In this document: positions 1 through 6,174 of the stretch, in pieces
Layout of the letters: each line of letters opens with the position of its first letter
Numbering within the stretch: position 1 is the first letter of the stretch
NCBI GenBank assembly: GCA_964614215.1
Contig: CAZTKP010000152.1
Span: 1 to 6,450, forward strand
Source: CAZTKP01 sp964614215
GTDB taxonomy: Bacteria > UBP6 > UBA1177
Reading direction: 5' to 3'
Length of the DNA: 6,450 bases
Made by a program: the position numbers and the translations under genes
The notes under the pieces: generated by a model
What the model was told of the DNA's origin: nothing
The model's database searches: none
The model's input: only the letters and a program-made list of their open reading frames with translations

Positions 1-2
1 GG

Positions 3-728
3 TTCGGAGAGCCTGAAAAGGCGATGCTTGAGCTCGGTGTGGGGTTTTTCTATCACAAATTCTATTTTGAAACTGAAGACAATGACACTGGTGATCCAGG
101 GCATATCTACTTTGTAAAAGACCTTGGCCTTGATGATAAAGACCTTCACTTTACAGCTAATTTCGCATTAAGACTTAAGTCAATAAAGCTATCTGTCGGC
201 TATACGATGTTTAACTCAGAAACGACTAACATTCTTAAGAGAAACATCGTTTTCTTTGATGCCATTTTCGGTACTGGAGACAAAGTAAAAACAAAATTTA
301 ATATGCACCTTCTCACTCTTGATTTCTGCTGGTATATTCTTGACCTTGACCTTGGAAAGAACTTCAGTTTCAGACTTGGACCTTCTATCAGGGTTGATGG
401 ATTTATTCCCGATATTCGTGTTGACGACACTTTTTCAGACGAAGGCGACAAATTTGATATGATACCGATAATCCCTTTCCCTTCCATCGGTCTTTCATTT
501 GAAACGACACTTTTTAAATATTCAGGAATTTTTGTTGATGTTAACGGAATGTATGCAGGCAAATATCTGAATTATATAAATATCAAATCAGGCGTTAGAG
601 TCTACCCTTGGCACTGGACAGGACTTGAATTCTCCTACCGCCATATTCTTGCTAAAGCAGAGTGGGATGGTGATATTGTAAAAACTAACTTTCAGGGTTT
701 CAACGCGGAAGTTGTGCTGAGATTTTAG
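3..728 (+). CDS. Outer-membrane beta-barrel protein, 5' end cut by the window
   Basis: The frame is open from the left edge; codons before the first ATG (position 24) read F-G-E-P-E-K-A, so that ATG is probably internal and the true start lies outside. The visible 242 residues alternate polar and hydrophobic positions in many short stretches separated by Asp/Gly/Asn-rich turns, as in transmembrane beta-barrels. The last strand ends AEVVLRF, with hydrophobic residues at -1, -3, -5, -7 and -9 and a terminal Phe, the usual Bam-recognised outer-membrane signature. A role in the outer membrane is therefore likely, but no specific family (porin, adhesin, transporter) is recognisable. Cysteine is nearly absent. 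The gene is convergent with the dehydratase gene and is followed within about 10 bases by a repeat element whose hairpins could end its transcript. Confidence 0.8.
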   Translation, partial: FGEPEKAMLELGVGFFYHKFYFETEDNDTGDPGHIYFVKDLGLDDKDLHFTANFALRLKSIKLSVGYTMFNSETTNILKRNIVFFDAIFGTGDKVKTKFNMHLLTLDFCWYILDLDLGKNFSFRLGPSIRVDGFIPDIRVDDTFSDEGDKFDMIPIIPFPSIGLSFETTLFKYSGIFVDVNGMYAGKYLNYINIKSGVRVYPWHWTGLEFSYRHILAKAEWDGDIVKTNFQGFNAEVVLRF

Positions 729-769
729 AATCCCCTAAACTCACCCCGCACTTCGACAAGCTCAGCGCA

Positions 770-791
770 CCCCTCTCTTAAAAAAGAGGGG
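770..791. terminator. Hairpin, possible terminator for the outer-membrane gene
   Basis: CCCCTCT (770-776) pairs perfectly with AGAGGGG (785-791) around an 8-base A-rich loop. A strong short stem just after the barrel gene (stop at 726-728) could end transcription from the left. No clean run of T follows on the + strand; on the minus strand the bases after the stem are also not a T-run, so classical intrinsic termination is not certain. It is part of the repeat element. Confidence 0.4.
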
Positions 792-799
792 AAACTTCT

Positions 800-825
800 C
801 CCCTTCTTTCCCTAGAGAGAAGGGG
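800..825. terminator. Hairpin overlapping the dehydratase stop codon
   Basis: CCCCTTCT (800-807) pairs with AGAAGGGG (818-825). The stem extends through T808-G817 (wobble), T809-A816 and C810-G815 to give 11 pairs with a four-base loop at 811-814. The minus-strand TAG of the dehydratase (812-814) sits in that loop, and its codons for P-S-L form one arm. The hairpin may act as a bidirectional 3'-end structure for the convergent genes. There is no clear U-tract on either side. Confidence 0.45.
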
Positions 826-1759
826 TCGGGGGATGAGTTACATTCCCGCCTGAGATTATCATTCCGACTTTTTTTCCTTTGAATTTTTCTTTATTTTTAA
901 GTAATGCGGCAAGCGGGACTGAGCTGCTGATCTCAATTAGGATTCCGCTTACTTTCCTGAAGAGTTTCTGAGCTTTCATAGTTGATTCATCTTCAACAAC
1001 AAGAATTTCGGATATGTTTGATTTTATTATCGAAAATGTTCTTTCCGAGAGTGGTGTTCTAAGTCCGTCTGCAATAGTTTGGGGGTTTATCATCGGGAGC
1101 GGTTTTCCAAAGATCAGACTTCTAAAGGCATCGTCTGCACCTGTCGGTTCTCCTGCGTAAACTTCAATGTCCGGGAAAAGTGCTTTTGCGGATATGCAGG
1201 TTCCTGATAGAAGTCCGCCACCTCCGACTGGAGTAATTACTGCATCCAGCTTTCCTACTTCTTCGATGAGTTCCTTTACAGCTGTCCCCTGCCCTGCGAT
1301 CACGACCGGATTATCGTAGGGATGAATAAAGGTCGCTCCCGTCTCAGCCACAACTTTTTCAAGCCCTGCAATTCTCGCCTTCGTGGTTGACTCTACTTCA
1401 ATGATCTGAGCGTTACTTTTTCTGACATTTGCCTTTTTAACTTCGGGAGCATTTTCAGGCATTACGACAATTGCTTTTATTCCCCTTTCCTTTGCGGCAA
1501 GTGCCAGTGCCGCGGCATGATTTCCCGAGCTGTGTGTGCACACTCCTTTTGAAGCTAGTTCATCGCTTAAACTTTGAACTGCATTGGTCGCACCTCTGAA
1601 CTTAAAGGCCTGCGCTTTCTGTTCGTTTTCACATTTAAAGAACAGCTTAAACCCGAGAATTTCATCAATTTCCTTAAAATTGAGAACTCTTGTCCTGTTG
1701 ATGAAAGGTCTTATCCTCTCATGCGCTTTTTTCACATCTTCAAAAGTTACGTCTATCAT
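812..1759 (-). CDS. PLP-dependent threonine/serine dehydratase (serine-racemase-like)
   Basis: Fold-type II PLP enzyme of 315 residues. Schiff-base lysine is K53 in AFKFRGA; the substrate loop is SSGNH at 77-81; the phosphate-binding loop is GGGG at 179-182; the pyridine-contacting Ser is S303 in SGGN. E204, A208 and D210 in EPTGADD match the divalent-metal site of serine racemases, and S78 matches the Ser used as second racemisation base. The family deaminates L-Thr/L-Ser to 2-oxobutyrate/pyruvate plus ammonia, and some members racemise Ser or Asp. No ACT domain is present, so it is probably the catabolic, not the isoleucine-feedback, type. ATG overlaps the kinase stop as ATGA; an AGGA site (1767-1770) lies 7 bases upstream, so coupled translation is likely. 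After SGGNV the last eight residues (THPPTPSL) and stop come from the repeat element. Dehydratase versus racemase cannot be settled by sequence. Confidence 0.9.
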   Translation of the reverse strand: MIDVTFEDVKKAHERIRPFINRTRVLNFKEIDEILGFKLFFKCENEQKAQAFKFRGATNAVQSLSDELASKGVCTHSSGNHAAALALAAKERGIKAIVVMPENAPEVKKANVRKSNAQIIEVESTTKARIAGLEKVVAETGATFIHPYDNPVVIAGQGTAVKELIEEVGKLDAVITPVGGGGLLSGTCISAKALFPDIEVYAGEPTGADDAFRSLIFGKPLPMINPQTIADGLRTPLSERTFSIIKSNISEILVVEDESTMKAQKLFRKVSGILIEISSSVPLAALLKNKEKFKGKKVGMIISGGNVTHPPTPSL

Positions 1760-3651
1760 TTGACGATCCTGTTTATTTCCTGAATCAGTTCATGTTTTTT
1801 AAAGGGTTTAAAAAGCAGTCCGTCAGCTCCAAGCTCAATCGCTTTTTCCGGTGTTATCGTTTCACTGTATCCGGTTATCAGCAGAACGGGAATATTGCTC
1901 TTTTCTTCAATCTTTTCAAGCAGTTCTATCCCGCTCAGACCCTTCATGTTTATGTCTGTTATCACAATATCAAAACCACCTGGATCAGGCACTTTTTCAA
2001 ACGAAAGTTCCTCCTCACAAAGCGTCGTCACACTGTAACCGAGCTTTTCGAGCATTATCTTTGATGAGGCGCATATCTTTTTCTCATCATCGATAAAAAG
2101 TATCCTGTGATCTCCGCCAGACACCTCTTTTTCCTTTTCCACAAGTTCGGGTCCGTCACCCGGGATCAAAGGAAGAAAAACCGAAACAACTGTTCCCTTA
2201 TCCACTTCACTTTCAATTTCAATACTTCCTTCAAGCTGCTCAACTATCCCGTGAACAACGCTCATTCCCATACCGTGACCAAGTCCCTGCGGTTTAGTTG
2301 TAAAGAACGGCTCAAACACCTTCTGCCTGACTTCTTCAGTCATTCCGACACCTGTGTCAGTAACTTTGAACACACATCTGTTCTCATCAACTTTTTTAAG
2401 AACTATATCCATCTGACCGCCCTTGTTCATCATTGCGTGGTAGGCGTTTGTGCAGATGTTCATGACTACCTGATGGATCACGGCGGGATCGGCAAGAACG
2501 TGAATATCCTCTGTTGAGATATCTTTTTTAACAGAAATGTTCTTCGGGAGAGTTGCAGTAAGAAGTTTTGCCGTTTCTTTGACAATGAGGGCGATTCTCA
2601 ACGGTTTTTTCTCCTTTTTCGTCTGCTTGGAAAAAGTCATTATCTGTCCGACAAGATCCGCCGCTCTCTCGATCGCAGTATCCATTTCCTTCATATACTC
2701 TTTAGCCTGAGAATTTTCTTCAAGCCCCGACTGAATAAGGTCCGAATATGTGAACATGTAGCTCAGGATATTATTAAAATCATGGGCTATTCCTCCTGCG
2801 AGAGTTCCTATCGCCTCAAGCCTCTGATTGTAGATCCTATCTTCAGTAAGCTTCTGTTTTTCAGCACTCACTATCTCAAAACTGTCAACAAGCTGATCGA
2901 TCTTTTCAGCCACATCGTGGAAGTCCTTTCCAATCCTTTTGTAGTCGGTTCTTCTTGAACATTCGCCCTTTAAAACAGAAGACACCAACTCATCAAGCTC
3001 AGCGATAACCTCCTGAATTCCCTTATTAATCACAGCAGACACTAAAAACGCGAGAAGTCCCAGAAGAACTCCTGAAAGGATAAGAAGCCAGACCATATAT
3101 TTGTTAAGCGCAGTGGAAATTCTGTCATCTATCTCCTGTTCGTCCATCTCTGCAATAATTGCGAAAGTTTCATCTTTAATTCTTAACGGTGCAAAAACTG
3201 AAAGAACAGGTATTCCGCGGTAATCATCAATTATGTCACGACCTATCACACCTCGAAGAGCTTCCCTTACAGCTTTTGTATCAGCTCCGTTATCAGGAAC
3301 AGTTCCTTTCTTTGAAGCTGTAACGGAGCGGTTCTTGGGATCAAGATATGAGTCACTTGCCATTTTAAAGTTACTGTCAACAAGATAGGTCTCACCCGTC
3401 TCACCCATTCCCGAGCGTTCGTTCATTATGTAGCTGATAACTTTCTGAGAAAGACTTTTGTCGGACTTCGCAAGGAATTCCAGATGATTCTTTTTTATAT
3501 CCCTGACCGATTCAAGATGCCTGAAAGCCTGTTCCTTGAGCTCACTTCCCGCATTGAAGTAACTGAGCAGCATCGCGATCATTAGAGGAATAAGACCGGA
3601 AATAAGAAAACCTGCGGCAATTATAACATTTATCTTTATGTCTCTAAACAT
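1756..3651 (-). CDS. Membrane-bound hybrid histidine kinase with Cache-type sensor and C-terminal receiver
   Basis: 631 residues. TM helix about 9-31; extracytoplasmic sensor about 32-185; second TM about 187-208; HAMP-like linker about 209-260; HisKA with AHDFNN and phospho-acceptor H290; ATPase domain with N-box N398/N402, G1 DTGVGM (432-437), F-box FEPFF (446-450) and G2 GLGHGMG (456-462); receiver about 516-631 with D521/D522, phospho-acceptor D566, T593 and K615. The sensor carries GETGETYLVD (84-92) and DYRGIPVLS (143-151), typical of Cache/PDC sensors, which bind small ligands outside the membrane. All catalytic residues are present. Its ATG lies inside the end of the response-regulator gene (8-base overlap, ATGTTTAG), with only a weak GGAAG upstream, so translation probably depends on coupling. 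No Hpt domain is seen; the receiver may tune the kinase or act in a relay. The ligand is unknown. Confidence 0.95.
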   Translation of the reverse strand: MFRDIKINVIIAAGFLISGLIPLMIAMLLSYFNAGSELKEQAFRHLESVRDIKKNHLEFLAKSDKSLSQKVISYIMNERSGMGETGETYLVDSNFKMASDSYLDPKNRSVTASKKGTVPDNGADTKAVREALRGVIGRDIIDDYRGIPVLSVFAPLRIKDETFAIIAEMDEQEIDDRISTALNKYMVWLLILSGVLLGLLAFLVSAVINKGIQEVIAELDELVSSVLKGECSRRTDYKRIGKDFHDVAEKIDQLVDSFEIVSAEKQKLTEDRIYNQRLEAIGTLAGGIAHDFNNILSYMFTYSDLIQSGLEENSQAKEYMKEMDTAIERAADLVGQIMTFSKQTKKEKKPLRIALIVKETAKLLTATLPKNISVKKDISTEDIHVLADPAVIHQVVMNICTNAYHAMMNKGGQMDIVLKKVDENRCVFKVTDTGVGMTEEVRQKVFEPFFTTKPQGLGHGMGMSVVHGIVEQLEGSIEIESEVDKGTVVSVFLPLIPGDGPELVEKEKEVSGGDHRILFIDDEKKICASSKIMLEKLGYSVTTLCEEELSFEKVPDPGGFDIVITDINMKGLSGIELLEKIEEKSNIPVLLITGYSETITPEKAIELGADGLLFKPFKKHELIQEINRIVK

Positions 3652-4336
3652 CTTCCGACCTGAGCATATAACCGATTCCGCGGATAGATTCTATTCTTGC
3701 ACCGTCATCACCAAGTTTTTTACGGATACTGTAAACCTGAAAATCAACGGCTCTGTCAGTTATCGAATAGTCATCACCATAGATATTTTTTATGATCGAG
3801 CTCCTTGAAACGACCTTTTCCTCTCTTTCAAGAAACAGCTTTAAAAGCTCAAACTCCGTCTTAGTAAAAGGCACCTTCCTTTTATCCAGAGTTACTTCCC
3901 GGGTGTTGAGATCAAGCACTATCTTTCCGCTTTTTATCGCTGTATTGTCACTCCTGCTGCCTAGATCCATCTTTCGAAACACTGCTTTAAGTCTCGAAAT
4001 AAGAACTCTCGGCCTGACAGGTTTCGTTATGTAATCCACAGCAAAGTTATCAAGTGCTTTTACCATGTCATCTTCAAGATCACTTCCTGTAAGCATGACA
4101 ACAGGAACATTTTCAGTCTTTTTTGTACTCTTAAGTTTCTGAGCAACTTCAAAGCCGTCAATTCCCGGAAGACTGATATCAAGAAGAACAATATCAGGTA
4201 TATTTTTATCTGCAATTTTCAAACCTTCTTCGCCTGTACCGGCCATGAAAACCTTATAACCTTCCTGCTCAAGAATGAAGCTCAGACTGTTTAAAAGGTT
4301 GGTTTCATCTTCTATGAACAGTATTTTGCAGTCCAT
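3644..4336 (-). CDS. OmpR/PhoB-family response regulator
   Basis: 230 residues, the usual family length. The receiver domain (about 3-120) has acidic pair E9/D10, phospho-acceptor D53 in LLDISLPG, T83 and K105 (TKP). A short linker leads to a winged-helix DNA-binding domain (about 135-227): FTKTEFELLKLFL before the recognition region DRAVDFQVYSIRKKLG (194-209) and the wing SIRGIGYML (217-225). It should bind direct repeats as a dimer after phosphorylation, most likely by the kinase encoded immediately downstream. The start is supported by AGGAG (minus strand, 4342-4346) 5 bases upstream. It is first in a three-gene operon and divergent from amtB, so both the operon and amtB are natural targets. 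It resembles PhoB in size and architecture, but the recognition helix is not close enough to call it PhoB. Confidence 0.95.
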   Translation of the reverse strand: MDCKILFIEDETNLLNSLSFILEQEGYKVFMAGTGEEGLKIADKNIPDIVLLDISLPGIDGFEVAQKLKSTKKTENVPVVMLTGSDLEDDMVKALDNFAVDYITKPVRPRVLISRLKAVFRKMDLGSRSDNTAIKSGKIVLDLNTREVTLDKRKVPFTKTEFELLKLFLEREEKVVSRSSIIKNIYGDDYSITDRAVDFQVYSIRKKLGDDGARIESIRGIGYMLRSEDV

Positions 4337-4373
4337 GCTCTCTCCTTTTACAGAAAACGGTTAGCAACGCTTC

Positions 4374-4402
4374 ATTATACATGAAAATTTTTCAGAAAAA
4401 AG
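4374..4402 (-). promoter_or_regulatory. Likely sigma-70 promoter of the regulator-kinase-dehydratase operon
   Basis: Read on the minus strand, a perfect TATAAT (4374-4379) lies 37 bases before the regulator ATG, predicting a leader of about 30 bases containing the AGGAG site. The -35 position 16-17 bases upstream is only a T-run (TTTTTT/CTTTTT), a poor match to TTGACA. That suggests either a weak basal promoter or one needing an activator. Confidence 0.6.
4382..4394. promoter_or_regulatory. 13-bp palindrome inside the operon promoter spacer
   Basis: TGAAAA-T-TTTTCA is a perfect odd-length inverted repeat lying between the -10 and -35 positions of the regulator promoter. A dimeric repressor bound here would block the promoter; alternatively it is a chance product of an A/T-rich spacer. 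Related strings recur nearby (CATGATTTTTCA at 4433-4444). Confidence 0.3.
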
Positions 4403-4469
4403 GAAAGAAATCGGCTTAAAACGCCTGAATTCCATGATTTTTCAAATAATTACACTTTCAAACAGTTTC

Positions 4470-4498
4470 CTGTCAATTCCCTGTCATTTCTCTTTCAC
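4470..4498 (+). promoter_or_regulatory. Pho-box-like triple direct repeat upstream of amtB
   Basis: Three heptamers start exactly 11 bp apart: CTGTCAA (4470), CTGTCAT (4481) and CTTTCAC (4492). The first two sit in 11-base units CCTGTCAATTC and CCTGTCATTTC that differ at one base. The E. coli Pho box is two CTGTCAT-like heptamers separated by 4 bp, the same motif and period, bound head-to-tail by PhoB; other OmpR-family proteins use similar spacing. The site lies 46 to 74 bases before the amtB start and just upstream of a candidate -10, a position for activation in place of a -35. The binder may be the regulator encoded next door or a separate PhoB. Confidence 0.6.
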
Positions 4499-4503
4499 TG
4501 CTG

Positions 4504-4512
4504 TGCTAGATT
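4504..4512 (+). promoter_or_regulatory. Candidate extended -10 for amtB
   Basis: TGC-TAGATT matches the extended -10 pattern TGn plus 4 of 6 TATAAT positions. No good TTGACA lies 16-18 bases upstream; that space is filled by the direct-repeat site, whose last heptamer ends 8 bases before TAGATT. PhoB-activated promoters such as phoA have about 10 bases here, so the fit is approximate. No sigma-54 -24/-12 pattern is visible. Confidence 0.4.
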
Positions 4513-4533
4513 ACTGACGGTATTTTAACATTT

Positions 4534-4538
4534 GGAGG
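4534..4538 (+). promoter_or_regulatory. Ribosome binding site fixing the amtB start
   Basis: GGAGG lies 5 bases before the ATG at 4544. A longer reading from TTG at 4532 would place this site inside the coding region and leave that TTG without a site of its own, so ATG 4544 is chosen. Confidence 0.85.
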
Positions 4539-4543
4539 TAAAT

Positions 4544-5767
4544 ATGCAGTTTAATGCGGCAAACACAGTATTTATGGTGCTTTCAACAAGCCTCGTAATG
4601 CTTATGACCCCCGGTCTGGCATTTTTCTACGGCGGACTTGTTGGAAGAAAGAACACTCTTACAATTATGATGCAGAGTTTTGTATCTCTTGCTGTCACTT
4701 CAGTTCTCTGGTACGCAGTAGGATATTCTCTGTGCTTCAGCGGAACAATGGCAGACGGAACAGATTTTCTGGGTATCTACGGAAATCTCAACATGGCTTT
4801 TCTAAACGGAGTAAGCCCGACAGATCTGCATCCGAACGGTTTTCCTGTACTGATCTTTTTCGGGTATCAGATGATGTTCGCGATCATTACGCCGGCGCTT
4901 ATCACAGGTGCTTTTACTAACAGAGTCAAGTTTTCAGCCTACCTGATCTTTCTTATTGTATGGCTTCTTCTGGTCTATTTCCCCTTCTGTCACATGATAT
5001 GGGGCGGCGGACTTCTGGCTGAGTGGGGAGTTCTTGATTTCGCAGGCGGAATCGTTGTTCATGCCACAGCAGGTATGGCGGCTCTCGCATCAATTTTCTA
5101 TGTTGGAAGAAGAAATGTTAAGGAACATGGGCCTCACAGTATTCCTCTGGTTGCTCTCGGAACCGGACTTCTGTGGTTTGGATGGTACGGATTCAATGCA
5201 GGAAGTGAGCTTGCAATTGATGAAATAGCAACTCTTGCTTTCGTAAATACTGATCTTGCTGCTTCATTCGCAGCTGTCACATGGCTGATAATTGAATGGA
5301 AAAAAGAAGGAAAACCAAAGTTCGTCGGTTTTCTCACCGGTGCAGTCGCAGGACTTGCAACAATTACACCATGTGCAGGATTTGTTCCGACATGGTCCGC
5401 TATAGTTATCGGTATTGCAAGCGGAGCAATCTGTTACTACGCGGTTGCACTTAAAAATAAACTTGGATGGGACGATGCGCTTGATGTCTGGGGAGTTCAC
5501 GGCGTTGGTGGAATTACAGGAACAATTCTTCTCGGTGTATTTGCAAGTAAGGTGATAAACGGCGGCGGAGCTGACGGACTTGTTAACGGTGACGTAATGT
5601 TCTTCGTTAAACAGACTGTTGCCGTGCTTGGTGCCGCAGTTTACGCTTTTGTTTTCTCATACTTTATGCTTAAACTTATCAACCTCATCACTCCTGTACG
5701 TGTTTCAAAGATCGACGAGGAAACTGGTGTTGATGCCAGTATTCACGGTGAGGAAGCATATCTGTGA
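4544..5767 (+). CDS. amtB: Ammonium transporter (Amt/MEP/Rh family)
   Basis: 407 residues, about 11 membrane helices, forming a trimeric inner-membrane channel for ammonium. The residues expected from E. coli AmtB are all present: F112 and F217 for the Phe gate; W153 in HMIWGG and S221 in FNAGSE for the outer recruitment site; D165 in DFAGG; and the twin pore histidines H173 (VVHATAG) and H319 (GVHGVGG). There is no cleaved signal peptide: the first helix begins within a few residues of the chosen start, as in many non-enteric Amts. The C-terminal tail (RVSKIDEETGVDASIHGEEAYL split around 387-407) keeps the conserved region that contacts GlnK in AmtB-PII complexes, although no glnK gene lies beside it. 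The gene is monocistronic here, divergent from the regulator operon, and preceded by a Pho-box-like repeat that may control it. Confidence 0.97.
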   Translation: MQFNAANTVFMVLSTSLVMLMTPGLAFFYGGLVGRKNTLTIMMQSFVSLAVTSVLWYAVGYSLCFSGTMADGTDFLGIYGNLNMAFLNGVSPTDLHPNGFPVLIFFGYQMMFAIITPALITGAFTNRVKFSAYLIFLIVWLLLVYFPFCHMIWGGGLLAEWGVLDFAGGIVVHATAGMAALASIFYVGRRNVKEHGPHSIPLVALGTGLLWFGWYGFNAGSELAIDEIATLAFVNTDLAASFAAVTWLIIEWKKEGKPKFVGFLTGAVAGLATITPCAGFVPTWSAIVIGIASGAICYYAVALKNKLGWDDALDVWGVHGVGGITGTILLGVFASKVINGGGADGLVNGDVMFFVKQTVAVLGAAVYAFVFSYFMLKLINLITPVRVSKIDEETGVDASIHGEEAYL

Positions 5768-5778
5768 TCTAGCAACTT

Positions 5779-6174
5779 CTACTTTTTCTCAAGGGCTTTC
5801 GCTGTTGTTATCATTATAACTTTACTACTTGTCGTGGCACCTGTCACAGCGTCCACTTTGACTTTCTGATTATCAACAATTCTGTCAATGGTTTCAAGCC
5901 CTTCGTAACCTGACCCGGCATCCATTTTGTTCATATTGATCTTTTCGATCTTGCCGCCTTTCACAACAACTTCCAGATCAGCATTATTGACAAATATTCC
6001 CCATTTTGCACTGTATGTTCCATCCGGGATCGAACTGATATCAACATCCTCAAGCTTTTCAAACTCGGCTGCAACCTCTTTCTGCATCTTTGAAAGCTGG
6101 ATTTTAAAGTAAGCACCTGCACCTACAGCTAACAACAGAACTACTCCAACTACGATTAAAATGATCTTTTTCAT
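5779..6174 (-). CDS. Membrane-anchored FMN-binding domain protein
   Basis: 131 residues: Lys-rich start, one hydrophobic helix (about 4-23) with no lipobox Cys, a short charged helical stretch (24-45), then a compact FMN_bind-type domain (about 50-131) that should face the periplasm. DAVTGATTSS at 108-117 matches the flavinylation motif of RnfG/NqrC-type domains, in which the Thr of GAT (T114) receives FMN covalently from ApbE. DGTY at 51-54 and VVKGGKI at 70-76 are also typical. It probably carries electrons outside the inner membrane; partner unknown. The start is supported by AGGAGG (minus strand, 6180-6185) 5 bases upstream. No rnf, nqr or apbE gene is in the window, so it appears solitary. 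It faces amtB tail-to-tail, with only 11 bp between the stops and no obvious terminator. Confidence 0.88.
   Translation of the reverse strand: MKKIILIVVGVVLLLAVGAGAYFKIQLSKMQKEVAAEFEKLEDVDISSIPDGTYSAKWGIFVNNADLEVVVKGGKIEKINMNKMDAGSGYEGLETIDRIVDNQKVKVDAVTGATTSSKVIMITTAKALEKK

Larger units (their letters stand above)
737..839. repeat. Compact intergenic repeat element with imperfect terminal inverted repeats
   Basis: The outer ends match as inverted copies: AACTCACCCC at 738-747 against GGGATGAGTT at 830-839, 9 of 10 positions pairing. Between them lie CACTTCGACAAGCTCAG (749-765) and two separate hairpins (770-791 and 800-825). From memory, the CTTCGACAAGCTCAG string and the C4-T2-C-T / A-G-A2-G4 hairpins resemble dispersed intergenic repeats seen in many bacterial genomes; copy number in this genome cannot be judged from one window. 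There is no ORF inside, so if mobile it would be non-autonomous. It lies at the 3' ends of two convergent genes and extends 28 bases into the dehydratase frame. Confidence 0.65.

Noticed and set aside
24..26. ATG as the true start of the outer-membrane protein
   Set aside because: The frame is open to the window edge, no ribosome site precedes it, and no signal peptide follows it, which an outer-membrane protein needs.
738..839. CRISPR-like or tandem repeat array
   Set aside because: The repeats are inverted hairpin arms within a single element; there are no regularly spaced direct copies.
2107..2517. 136-codon + strand frame opposite the kinase gene
   Set aside because: It is antisense to conserved kinase and receiver motifs, has low-complexity His/Phe/Asn-rich composition and no ribosome site; it is a shadow.
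4411..4425. GGC...GCC inverted repeat in the divergent region
   Set aside because: Only three pairs are contiguous; too short to separate from chance.
4532..4543. TTG start for amtB four codons upstream of the ATG
   Set aside because: The GGAGG ribosome site (4534-4538) lies inside those codons and is spaced ideally for ATG 4544.
4337..4543. Sigma-54 (-24/-12) promoter for amtB
   Set aside because: No TGGCA-N6/7-TTGC-like pair could be found on the + strand.
5134..5500. Minus-strand frames opposite amtB
   Set aside because: They lie antisense to highly conserved transporter helices, with unnatural composition and no supporting signals.
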